Shown in pieces: positions 47,483 to 59,796 of a stretch of DNA of 64,000 nucleotides. Made by a program: the position numbers and the translations under genes. Source of the DNA: Azolla pinnata (lineage: Eukaryota; Streptophyta; Polypodiopsida; Salviniales; Salviniaceae); NCBI GenBank assembly GCA_037176905.1, contig JBBBWG010016445.1:17648-81647 (forward strand), written 5' to 3'. Positions within the stretch are counted from its first letter, which is position 1. Each line of letters starts with the position of its first letter. The notes under the pieces are model-generated. The model made no database searches, was not told where the DNA came from, and saw only the letters and a program-made list of their open reading frames with translations.

Positions 47483-50400
47483 TCAACCCAAGGCTGGTTT
47501 ATGATCATGGGCAGGGTATCTAGACTCAAGCAATGACTTGGTGATTGGCTGAGCTTTTACATCTTGCTTCCAGCCAGATTTAGATTTTGAGAAGCTGACC
47601 TCTACATTATTCTGATCTTGCAAGTTAGTTGTGCTAATTGACTTCATCGCATCTGATGGTGATATATCCCCAGTAGTTGCTCTTGATGCCAATGTGTCCT
47701 TCCTAACCAACGTATTATTACAAACTTCGGGCAGAAAGGAAGTGCTTTCATCTGAATTACTAGTACCTCTTACTCCATCACTAGAATCAGTTCTATTTTT
47801 GGCACTTGCTCTACCTGGACCAAAAATTGCTTCCTTGATCACAATTTTAGAAGCAGTTGCAGGATCAACCTCATCAATCTTAGGCCGTCCTCCCATCGTT
47901 ATCTTCTGGATGTTCTTTTCAGCATCTATGACAGAGTTGAACACTGACATAACCATCGGGGTGTAGGCATTGCGTGGTTTAGGAATCACGTTCTTTTCTT
48001 CTTTGACCCCAGTAATTCTTCCATTCCAGAGTATGCACCTTTCATCATCTTGCATCGTTATTGTAGGAGACAGCTCTGTTCTGGAAACACGAACATGGAC
48101 ATCTGAACCATGGCCACGCCCATCAGAACTATAACACGTCATTTCCATCCCTTCATCAGATGTAGTTTGCAATGTGGATGATGACAATGTTAGACCTCTA
48201 AAAAGATGCATTGCTGCTGAAGAAAGTGTTCTGGTGTCTTTGTGACTGTTGTTCGAGATTTGTACATGTGATGAAGTTGAGACACTTCTCTTCTCCATAG
48301 ATGAGTCATCTGGACTATAGAAGAAAAAGATAGGATACTTCTTAATAAAATTATCAGCTACAAACAGTGTTCATATTCTACAGTCACAACCAGAAATGTT
48401 TTAGGAAGCTATACAGTCACAATACAAAAATAAAATCAGCTTTGATAACCATGTCTTCTGAGTGCACAAAGGAAAAAACTTCCAATGCTCAGGTTGCAGT
48501 GTCAAGGCTGATTTGCGCAAAACATTTGATTAGAAGGCAATTGTTATTAGTTAATGAAAATTAATACTGTAGAGATTTATGAAGGACTCGAGCAGACGCC
48601 AGTCATGTTGTAAAGCACATGATCTTACCATTGCACAGCTTGTTCTCATAATTTCTGAAATTTTACATAGTAAAATATGAAACAATCAGCTATGGCAATA
48701 ATCGTCAGCTTCTGAGAGGAAAACAGAACTTCTAGGACTTTTTGACTCATATGCGCTAACCTCCTATGCCACGCTCCCAGGCCATTTTCAGCTTTTGCAT
48801 GGACAAACAACCTGCAAGGAAGAGGGCAACCTAAGAGGCAATAGAGCGTGCTGCTCTGGCTGCCACAAGCTATGACTCTTGCACCATGTATAATTCCATG
48901 GCCCACCTGTGAAGCCCTTTCTTTATGCATGTCACAAGATGGAATCCCACCTTCTTACATGGATATGTGCCTATCTCCTGTGCCCCATATTATGATAAGG
49001 CATTTCAAGACAACTTCACATCAGTTAGAAATGCACACGAACCTGGGTATACCCTACCAGAGTCTCATCCGAGGAAAGAATGCCATGTGCACAGGCTATA
49101 TGCAGATGGACCGTATTTCAATCTAAGTGTGGGATCTTGAGTTATTTCCTCTCTATAATATTTCAGAAGTTATGTGTAGTTCTATTTATTCTCGTTTGGA
49201 GATGTCTTTCTCATTTGATCTTTAAGACACAGTTTCTCGTGTGGCCTTTAAGACGTAGCTTCTCCCTCTTTCTCTCTACCTGGCACCAAGGCATGCTTTT
49301 TTCTTCCTAATAGAACATATTTATAGATTACACATAGCTTCATGCACCCTCGAAACTGCCCATCCAACTTCATCTGTATCATTGACAACACCTCAGTTGC
49401 TTGTCTCTTCTTCCACTATTTGTTCTCAGTCCACTGTTCGTTTTTAACAGTCAGTAGTATTTTAGATATCTACATTTTCATGCAGTTACTCCATAATAAT
49501 ATGGTTCGAAATCTTCAGCCTTACTAAATATTGCTGTGTTCCATGTAACTATCTGGACTTCTAGACAGTAGTTCTTTGAAACTAGCACTTGCAAATTCCT
49601 CTTTCTCAAAGAGCAAACAAATATGAAAACTTTCTTTTCTATGGCAATATAACATAAAAATTTACCGTGAGAATTTATTAATGTGTGACTTTTTTGACAA
49701 TAACGCTCTGCCAGGCTTGGGAATTCTCAGTATGTGGTGCCCGAACATTTGAAGATCTGTCGCCAACCCATTAGCTCTCTTTATATCTGCAACCTGACAG
49801 AAGTCCATTATTTCCTTACGAAACACAAATATCAACAGGATGAATCTGAATAACTACATGTTTCCAAACTTCTTTCCTTATTCCATCTCAGCAAACATGA
49901 TTACATGGGTAAAGAAACTAGTGTCCCATGTTCAACTCACAAAGTAGAAACTCGCTGAATAGATAATTCATTTCCCTGGATTAGCAAAAGCGCAATACCC
50001 CATTACCATACAATAATAGCTAGATATTAACAAATCATTTCAGAAACAAATGAAACGGACATTTCAGACACAGAACTTTCTCTTAGAATAGTTGCAGGGT
50101 TACAAGAAAATAGGTTATAGATCTAATTTTATACCGTTTTAGAAAACAAAATAAAGCAATTCTTGGAAGACGTACAATTTGAGGATCAATCAGAGTAAAA
50201 GATGACACAAATTTAATGTTACTTTATATTGATCTGGCTAAAAACTTTGTGAGACAAAGAAAGAGAAAGCTGAACTGACATCACGGAAATACAAGGAATT
50301 CTTCGACCATCCGGTACAAATATTCTAATTTCTTATCAGAAATTTTATTTCTCATCGAGTGCAAACAATGAGGAAAGTATGAAATGCTAATCTAATTCCT

Positions 50401-51684
50401 ACAATGTAGTGAAAGATTTTAGATATGAAGATGAGTGGTACACCTAATAATTAGTGAATAAAATGGAAGCCCTCAGCAGATCTTCATTACGAAACTGTCT
50501 AAGATGGAAAGGAATTTGTAGCAGTCAAGGCACCTCCAATTGTCTGTAGCATAGCTTTGACCTAATAATGAAGCTGTACTAACTATGCGTGGCCTGATGT
50601 AATGGTGGTAACTTATCACCCTTCCATCCACAACTCTTCGATTTAGCACTTTCATGCCTATTAAGCAGCAATTTCTATGCTGAAAAGCAACTCAATGGCC
50701 TTCTTACTTATACATCTTTAAGGATAAGCTATGAAGATAATTAGCTGTTGATAGCCAAACTTCACCAGTCAATCGAACACTCATTGGAGACTCATAAGGC
50801 ACTTGTTTTAGTTATCAAAGTGTTTATTCCAGTCATAGGAGCAGAAGACTGAACACAAAAATTGAGACTTTGGGGCCAAAATTTGTGCAGTCTTTAGACT
50901 TCTCAGAATTCAGATGCAAAAAGGCATAAATCAGAACCAAATGATAGGCAGCCTGATGCATTTGATGAGAAAAAATCACATCAATCGCAATGAACTGGGA
51001 AAAAATTTGACAATTTTCCGACATGTCTAGGTTCCACACAGAGATTTGCAGGAAAACAGAAGCCCTGAGGCTAATTTTAATAAAGAAAACTCGCAAAGAT
51101 AAGACCGAGAAGTAGAATTAACATGACTTTTTGTTTCTTTGTTTTGAAGATGGTAAAAAGTAGTCTCATCATTGCACAACGAGCGGAGAAAACGCATGTT
51201 TTGGTTCTTCTCAAAAGGGAGATAGATAGATAGATAGGTTATAATATCATCTTTGGATGTCAAAAATGACCTTTGACATAAGTGCAGTCTCTGCGTTTAG
51301 GATTCTAAAGAACGAATTGTGACGGAAACTGATGATCTCCTTGCATTCTAGGGTCACTGTAGAGTTCCTGCAGATCGAGCAACGAAACGGGGCACGCACA
51401 AGGAAAGAGGAACTAAGGAAGGATGAAAGAGGAAGAAGCACAGTTCTACAATTAAAGAAGAGAGCAAGGTAGCTTACCTCGACGCCGTACTTGATAGCAA
51501 GACCAGCAAGTGTGTCGAGGTTGGATACGGAATGCAGAATGAAGGGTTCCCCGTCGTCATGGCTGCTGTTGCTGCAGCTACTGCTGCTACGAAGAGGCAC
51601 AGAAGAAGGAGATGGCGATGGCGATGGCGATGGCGATGGCGATGGCGATGGCGATGGCGATGGCGGAGAGAATCCCGAGTACAT
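47483..51684 (-). CDS. LysM domain-containing protein
   Basis: Four exons keep frame and give about 395 residues. In reading order: 51684-51478, 49793-49666, 48654-48629, 48309-47483. Exon 3 is only 26 nt. Residues about 6-27 are a Ser-Pro repeat. A single LysM domain follows across exons 1-2 (HSVSNLDTLAGLAIKYGVE, then VADIKRANGLATDLQMFG, ILRIPKPG). LysM domains bind N-acetylglucosamine-containing glycans when extracellular, but this protein has no signal peptide and no membrane segment. It matches the plant intracellular LysM proteins of unknown function (At5g08200/At5g23130 type). The long C-terminal part is Ser/Thr-rich and polar with a basic patch near GGRPKIDE. The ATG is the first in frame, about 80 bp downstream of a large microsatellite. 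The molecular role is unknown. Confidence 0.88.
51608..51664. repeat. GGCGAT hexanucleotide repeat encoding the Ser-Pro tract of the LysM gene
   Basis: About nine GGCGAT/GGAGAT units; on the minus strand they read Ser-Pro repeats near the N-terminus. The hexamer keeps frame, so copy-number changes alter only the tract length. Confidence 0.9.
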
Positions 51685-51764
51685 CTTTCACTGGTTCATG
51701 GAAGGAAAGCGATGGTGGTCTGAGCAGGTGCAGGAAAACTAGAGCAAGAATCGATCCGATTCTC

Positions 51765-52600
51765 TGTCATGTATGTATGTATGTATGATGTGTCTATGTA
51801 TGTGTGCGTGTGTGCATGTGTGCATGTGTGTGTGCAATTGTGTATGTATGTATGTGTGTGGGTGCGTATGTGTGCGTGCATGTATGTATGTATTTATGTG
51901 CGTTAGCGTATGTATTAGCGTATGTATGTATGTATGTGTGTGTGTATTAGAGCATGCATGCATGTATGTGTGTATTAGCGTATGCAATAGCGTGTGTGTG
52001 TGTGTGTGTTTGTATGTGTGTATGTATTTATGTGTGTATGTATGTATGTGTGTGTATGTATGTGTGGGTGTATGTTTGTTTGTATGCATGTATATATGGT
52101 TGTTTGTTTGTAGGTTTGTATGTAGTAGCGTATGTATTAGCGTATGTATTAGCGTATGCATTATAGTATGCATCAGCGTATGTATAAATATGTGTATGTA
52201 TGTATTATGAGTGTATGTATGTATGTGTGTGTGTATGTTTGTTTGTATGCATGTATATATGGTTGTTTGTTTGTATGCATGTATATGTGGTTGTTTGTTT
52301 GTATGTTTGTATGTACTAGCGTATGTATTAGCGTATGTATGTATGTATGAATTAGCGTATGCATTAGCGTATGTATAAAGGTATGCATTAGCGTATGTAT
52401 AAAGGTATGTATTAGCGTATGAATAAATGTATGTATTAGTGTATGTATAAATGTATGTATTACCGTATGTATGTATGTTTGTGTGTATGTATGCATGTTA
52501 TGTATGTATGTGTATGCATGTATCTATGCTTGCATGTATGTATATGCATGCGTTTGTGTATGTATGTATGCATGCATGGGCGTATCACTAATGTATATAT
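51765..52600. repeat. ~830-bp alternating purine-pyrimidine array (GTATGTATGTGTG with TTAGCGTATG)
   Basis: GTATGTAT and GTGTGTAT runs are punctuated by a recurring TTAGCGTATG element, about a dozen times. The left end is about 80 bp upstream of the LysM ATG. Frames across it are Cys/Val/Tyr- or His/Thr/Ile-rich artefacts. Confidence 0.93.
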
Positions 52601-53038
52601 GTATGCACAGGCTTCTCCAAAAAAAAAACAAAAAAAAAAATATGTTTCTATTCTGCACTACAATGATCTTAACACAATGCTCATGCTAACAGATCATGAT
52701 TTCCAATCCTCAACCATCATCAGTCTGTATTCTTCACATAATGACTCTAGCCAAAGCAATGATCTCAGCAAAAAGGTGCAAAATGATCTTACCAAAAATA
52801 GTGTTTTCTACACATAACGATCCTAACCGATCAATCATCTGAGAATTTCCATGCGCAATCAGATTCTTCACAGTATACCAAGTTTGGAAGATGCTTTTTA
52901 TTTCAGGGTTCTATATAATGTACACAGCTTTCCACAGCCGGATTGAATTTTACAAGGAGCAGCATTTCACTCCAACTTATCCACATCAAAGGATCATGTA
53001 CAATGTACACTAAATGAATACAGGAGATGACTGGTTTC

Positions 53039-53040
<2 letters not shown>

Positions 53041-53081
<41 letters not shown>
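53041..53081. repeat. (CT)n microsatellite
   Basis: About 19 uninterrupted CT units, then TCCCCCC, in the 3' flank of the receptor pseudokinase gene. Confidence 0.95.
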
Positions 53082-53083
<2 letters not shown>

Positions 53084-53269
53084 CCCCTCACCCACACAAA
53101 TCACATAACCCAACTTTGAATTCGTAATTTGGGCAAATTGAAAGGTTTAACATATATTCACTATTCAATCCACATCACCATCAGCTAAGGTTCACAAAGA
53201 TATGAGCTTCAGGGTTCCAGAGGTAAATTCAATAGCACCTTTAAGGTTGAAGATTCCCCCAGAAAACAC

Positions 53270-56200
53270 CTAATCCTGAGAGAGAATCTCCAACTCGGCC
53301 CACAGCAGAGGAGAGGATCTCGGTACTATGGGTAGCTTCAAAGAAACCAGCGAAGAACGTAGACGCGAAGATATTTCCCTCATTGTATTACAACTTGTCG
53401 GCAAATTCGTTTGCAAACAATCATGTGCTATTGCTGCAATAGCCTCCAGTTCGGTGAAATTGTACGACAGCAGTGCTGGGTCAAGAATTTGCCTTGCATC
53501 ACCATGTTCACCAATATAACCAAGTGCCTGCATAAAAAGAACCAACCCAATTGCCAGAAGTCACAAAAAAGAATAGGCAAAATAGAAACGCATTCAGTTC
53601 AGCCCTTTATTGATGAATGTACTAAAGAAGAACACAAAATTATGTCCCAACCCCCAAATTGTGGAGTGTTTACCAAATACTCCGCTGTTAAAGATGGGGA
53701 AATATGCTGTTTGTTATTAAGAACTAAGATCGTCCTAATTATGTAGATTTTAGGGATAAATCTGATAAGCATCATTTTGATACTTAGATGTATTCTGGTA
53801 AATGCCTAACAAGTTGGGTGTATTTCGGTGTTTACAAATCAAGTGACAAGTTTGTTGAGATCTTGCTACCATTCATTCTGGTGGTCTTTCAAACCAGGAT
53901 GTACTCTGCTAAACACAAACATTACTCAAAGGGGATCTTCCAGCTCAGCAGGATAGCCAACAAATTGGTGGGGGCCTCATAAAAACTAGCAGTTAAAGAT
54001 TGGTTCTGTTAGTATCATACCCATTCAGGAAGAGAATCAAAATCTTTGATGATGCTGTTGGGTGGTCTTCCACTGATCATTTCCAATAAGAACACTCCAA
54101 AATCATAGATATTTGTATCCTGATGCGATATCCGTCTCTCATGGAGCTCCAACTGTTCTTCGTCCATGCCTGCCCCTTTCATGTCAGAAGATAGAGGCCC
54201 TGATTGCAAATCCGGTGCCTTCCAGACCCCAAAATCTGCAACCTGTTCATCATACCAACAAAGAAACAGCACAGACAAGGAATATAGGGTATAAGATAGT
54301 GAATAAGGATTTAAGGGCTTGAGGCATTTGGGTACGGTTCAAAGTAAGGTTTAGAGCTTATGGGAAGTTTTGGTCTAGCAGGATAGTTGGAAGGTCAAAG
54401 CTCGAACAAAAAAGACAGTGCACCATTGGTCACACTCACTTTGGCAGTATATTCCTCTGACAAAAACACTGATTTTGAATCCAATTTTGTATGTTTGACA
54501 GGTGAAGCAATCCCATGATGCATATACTCCAATGCATTAGCCACCCCCATGATAATACGAATTCGTGCATCCCAATCTAATTGCTCCGCATCCTCATCTG
54601 ATATAGGTCAAAAGAAGAAAAAAAGCAAATATATATAAGATCAAATGCATCAAATATATATCATAAAAAACTAAAATTAGAAAAATATTTAACTGTGAAG
54701 ATGTTCGTACACTGTCCCATTCGGGACATACTCGAAAACCAACATTCTTATAAATGGATTCTCCTCTGCACAATACCCAACCAGGTTGACAAGGTTTTCA
54801 TGCTTCATTTGGGAAAGTATTTCAACCTGTGAATTATAACATCAACGAGATGAATGAGACTTTTTTAGTACTAAATTATTAATTCATAGAGACTGGGAAT
54901 TTTCGCATTTCATAATGCTGATCACAAAAAGACATGTTCTTGCATGAACTGCTTTAGTTAGCTACAGTGTGTTAAAAAACCACAAAGAATTATTTCTCTC
55001 TTTTTCTTTTTCCATGTTAAATAGCAAAGTAGGAGAGGACATCACACCTTCCTCCAAAAGATTAACTCTGATTTGGCTGACCAACTTTTTGCTGACTTCC
55101 TAATGCTAGTTACGGCAATTTCAACACCATTAGCTAATGTTCCCTTAAAGAGGACAATATCCGTGGAGAACCCAATTATATTGCTAAAATCTTCACAAGC
55201 AACCTCTAATTCCATTCGCCCAAACACCGGAACACCTGCAGCATGTCATAAAATATTGCTTATTCTACTGCATATCCAATTTTTAAATCTTTTGCAACTC
55301 TTATCTATGTAGACAGATATTCATTATCATGACAACAGTTTGTGGATCAATGGGAGAATTTAACTAACATGAAAGTGGAGATTATTGAGTTTACTCAGAA
55401 ATAACTGGAATGTAATAATAGTTGTGATGTTTTCTTATTGCACTAAATAGCTTTAAATGCCTCCTATATTGATTCAATTTTCCAACTGGGAATGGGGAAA
55501 GTCCAAAAATATCTGATGGTGATATCACAAAATATAAGAATCAACACGAAAATGGGAATGTGAATGTTTTTAGAACATGGAATAACAAAAGTTGCGGTAA
55601 GATTAAATTTTATCCTCCACCATCCAAGTTCTTTCAAACGATAGGTTTTATGTGGACAGTATGGACTAAGTCCTTTTTGGAACATTCTCATATCATTTTG
55701 TTTGTCAAGAGAAAATCTCCATTAATCCTGTAATGTAATACTGCTATGATGAGTTTCCCACTTTAGTAAAGAAACTTGCCTTTTGAGAAGCCTTTCTGAA
55801 GCTCGCCACTCATATTACTCCTCCAAGGCCGAACTGCAGTGCCTTTATGGCGACAACACAAGAATGCAACGACCAATACGATGGAAAGGAATGCACCCAG
55901 AGAGACCAAAATGACAACCAATAAAGGGCTTGACTTTTTCTCAGAACTTGTTGAAGACCCAGACTGTGATGTAGGCGATTCAGAAGGAGATGGAAAAGAA
56001 ATTTGAGAAGGTGAGAACGGTGGTGCAGGAGCTGTGGTCACAATTGGTACAGACGGAGATGGAGATGGAGATGCAGTTGAAGATGGAGATGGTAAAGAAG
56101 TCCCACTACTATTGGATATGACAACACTTCCACTTCCAGGAGCTTGGGTCCCAGTCCCTGCAGAGCCTTGACTCTGAAGAAGACGGCGTCTGGCAATACC

Positions 56201-59200
56201 TGGAAGTTCAAGCACTTTTCATACCAAACCTATATGTATCTATATACGTGTGTGAAAATTTTTAAAGAGAAGGAAAAGAGAGTTGGATGTGGATTAAACA
56301 TTTACTTGAACCCGATGATCTTTCACAATCTTCAAAAGGGCGTTGGTATAGTGATCCTTCTCTTGACAAACAATTGAAGCTAAAACTTGACCTGGAAAGA
56401 GAAATCACGATAAGAATAGCAACTTGTACAAACCTATATAGCCCAGTGGTTCAGTTCCCTAGCTAAACAGACAAATTAGTGGCAACACGTCACAAAGTAG
56501 ATTTTAAACACCAAAATTATAATAATTGTTTGAATATTAACCAGAATACCGCAAAGTTTTCGCAAATGACACCCATTATCATTCTACATAAGTAGCTTCC
56601 AGGACAGTAAATAGCTATGTTCTACAGAGACATAGATAATCAGATTTGAAAGCTTGGGGGTAATCTGGTAAATTACTCAATAAGTTTGGGGTAATTCAGT
56701 TTTTTCCAAATGCTGCAGACAAATAGAGTAGAAAAAATATATATTTGAAGAGACCTCGGCAAATGCTGCAGGCACATTGGAGGATCTCCCTCGAAGTAGT
56801 TGCTAGAGAAATTGGCAACCTGCAAGCACTTAAGTCTGCAAATTCCACTCTCATGTATACTTCCAGGCCTCTGAGAACTGCACAACCAACTTACAAACTC
56901 AGTTTTTGACATTAAACCCGTCTTCAAACTTTATGTTTAATGTCTATCACTTAGACCCTAATGATAAACTCATTCCTCACAAGAGATAATAACGTCTCAC
57001 CTCTGACTCTTTCCAGATAATAATCCACTCAGCCTGTTTGTATTCACAATTAGCTTGCTTAGATTTTCCAAATCCCCTAGCTCAAAAGGTATGTTGCCTT
57101 CAAGCTCATTATTATCAAGGTACCTATACAAACTCAACTAGAGATTACATACCTATATGATACATCTTTGATATAGAGAAACGCCAGAAAAGACTCATGA
57201 TTGGAATCTTACAATTCAGACAAGCTAGATAGATTCCCAAGATCTTTGGGAAGTTCACCCGAGAGTCTGTTGAAGGCCAAATCAAGTATATCCAGCTTTT
57301 CTAATTCACCAAGCTGAAAGGGAATTTTACCGATTAGTTCATTTCCCCTCAAAATCCTGCAACAAATATAATCAGAGGGAAAGTCTGCAAGGTGAAAACT
57401 CGATCTTGTAAATAATTGGCGTATATCATTGTCAAGTTTACAACTTACAATTGCTGAAGGTTTGTAAGCTGACCAAGCTCGGGTGCTATTGTTCCTTTCA
57501 AAGAAAGTCCAGTTAGATTACTGCAAAACCAATATGCAGTATGATAAGCATATGGAAAAATGGGGAGTTTATCATTAGAGTATGCTCATGAGCTAGCTAA
57601 AATATAGCATCATTTAAATAGAAGGCTGTTAAACACGCATTATGGGAGGATGGAAAATGATTTGTTCGTTGATCGTATAAACAGGAGGATATTAAAGCTT
57701 GGATTATGGGAGGGTGAAACACATAGCAACGTATGATGGTTCATTCATGAGCCAAAAATCTAAAAACATCTACTCAAAAACACAAAAACAAGCCATGCAA
57801 GATTGCGCATCTTGAAAACCAAACTTTAAGATGTTACAAGTGGTAAAAAAACAGAGATGGACACGATGTGATATGGAGATGAAAAAAATAAAACAGAGAT
57901 TGTTAATATCTACCACACTTTGGGTGAGATGGGTGTTCTGTACTTAACACTTTTTGGTCATGGAAGTTGACAACCTAGCACCAGTGATACCCTTACCTAG
58001 CCTAGATGGTGATGATAGAGATCAGGACATAGGATATGGATTCTTGCCCTAGACACTACTTCATATGCAGAGAAGCTGGCTCCTGTGTTAAAGATTGTCC
58101 CAAGAGGAAGCTGAACAGTGTTCCCAATTGACTACTGTGAGAAATAAGGAAAACTACATGACCAGGTAAATGATGTGATGAAAAGCTGGACAACGGTGTA
58201 GGCTCCAAGACTATACAGTAGCCTTATAATTTCGAAGTGGTTTGAGGGAAAAAAGGATAGCCTCCTGCTGCTATGATTATGAATATCTGGCTGTAGATAA
58301 TTCCGGAAATGCAATTAAAAAATGGCTCATCTTCCATCAAGTTTGGCAACATGGACCCTTTCACATGCATCAAAGCAGCGGGATACAATGGCGATATGCT
58401 TCAACAAAATTGATATTTGTACTTCTGCTTCCACCACTAATTGCAAAGAGTGATTAAGTTGAGCCATGGAGATCCATACTTGGAATCCTCTTGTTGTAGC
58501 TAGTCCTATGTATCTCAATCACTAGATCTGGTGAATTTTTAACTAATAAAATGGGCCTAATTTGCAAACAGATATTGTGCTATCATTTTCAAGGTGTTTG
58601 CAGATAATTACATTCAAGGCTACAATAATAAGTATCATGCTAGCCACACTTGCAATCAGAATTCAGCACATGGCTGTGAATACGTAAAAGTGCACTCTCA
58701 ATGTTATTTGAATTAGGAACCATTCTGATGCACGGCTCATTCTACGATATTTATGGTAATATAATGTAGTTTTCCACTATCTAAGTTCTTATTTATCTTC
58801 TGTTACGTTCACACTCCAATGATTCACCACTCCCATTAGCTCCACGAACTGACACGGCAGAGTATATCGGTGAGTCTATAAGTTCTAGAGCCTGAGATTA
58901 CTGATTGATCTATAATTGCATTTATCTTTTCTTTCTTCAAACCCTATTACTCACAAATGCCTTCATATTAAACCTCTTTCAGTCACTACTGAGTGGCTAA
59001 TTGAAAGGTAGGATTCAAATCCAAGCTCCCTTTGTTCAGCTTCAACGGCCTATAATGTATGTATCCGTCACACTATGAACATGTAAAACGTTGACGTTTG
59101 TAGCACGCTACAAATCCGGTCATTCCTGCTTCACCCTATCCATAATACGAGTCTTGCCATTTTTGAACCATACATTATAATATGAACAGAGGACAACATA

Positions 59201-59796
59201 ACACTGTGTTAATGATGTATTGGGACTAGGTCCTGAGCTGACCAAGTATAAAGATAAACCAGACACATGAAACTGCTGATAACAAGAAGAAAATTTTGAT
59301 CTTACATGCTGATGACTTTTGATTCCTGGCATTGAATTCCGAACCAGCCACATGGATTCTTGTCGTAAGCATTCCAGTTCGACAGAGCATCTTTCGGATC
59401 TTCATCTAAACTAGAACGAAAATGAAGCAGAGCCCGACCTGCAACATAAAGGAATAACCACATGGATTGGAATCACGTATCTTCAACTTCTCTGCATATG
59501 AATTTTGTTCTCTGAAATGTGTGTTTTGGGTTGAAATGAATATAGACGGGCACATACACGCACATCTACCTCTGCATATGTATGTGTTATATGCTCAGAC
59601 AAGTATCCCAGATACATAGACACAAGAATGTATCCATCAACAAGCACGTGCCTATGCATGCAGTGAGCACACAGAATTGATGTTTCTAGCATTGATTGAG
59701 ATAACATTAGCACTTACCATCTCCTGTGAGACCAGAGACAAAGGTGGAGCAAACCAGGGTGAAGATGATGAAAATGGAGACGAAGAAGAACTCCAT
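53270..59796 (-). CDS. LRR receptor-like pseudokinase of the MRH1/MDIS2 type
   Basis: Thirteen exons keep frame and give about 712 residues. In reading order: 59796-59718, 59438-59306, 57520-57449, 57356-57213, 57123-57001, 56877-56755, 56391-56306, 56199-55780, 55235-55048, 54826-54694, 54597-54440, 54242-54021, 53527-53270. It has a signal peptide (MEFFFVSIFIIFTLVCSTFV), an LRR N-cap (NPCGWFGIQC), four to five LRRs on 72/144-nt phase-2 exons, a Pro/Ser-rich juxtamembrane stalk, one membrane helix (about 345-368) and a kinase-like domain. Conserved family text includes RMELEVACEDFSNIIG and, near the end, SPLLWAELEIL. The kinase lacks the beta-3 Lys (IAVTSIRK) and the HRD catalytic loop (SPVKHTKL) but keeps DFG, so it is probably inactive, as in Arabidopsis relatives (MRH1, root hairs; MDIS2, pollen-tube guidance). 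Intron 8 starts with GC (AG|GCAAGT). Confidence 0.94.

Larger units (their letters stand above)
51685..53269. other. LysM promoter region and receptor pseudokinase 3' flank
   Basis: Dominated by the GTATG microsatellite, followed by an A-rich stretch (about 52615-52640), unassigned sequence and a CT repeat at 53040-53080. No coding exon seen. Confidence 0.6.

Noticed and set aside
51696-52689. His/Thr/Ile- and Cys/Val/Tyr-rich frames of 60-145 codons
   Set aside because: Products of the GTATG repeat array.
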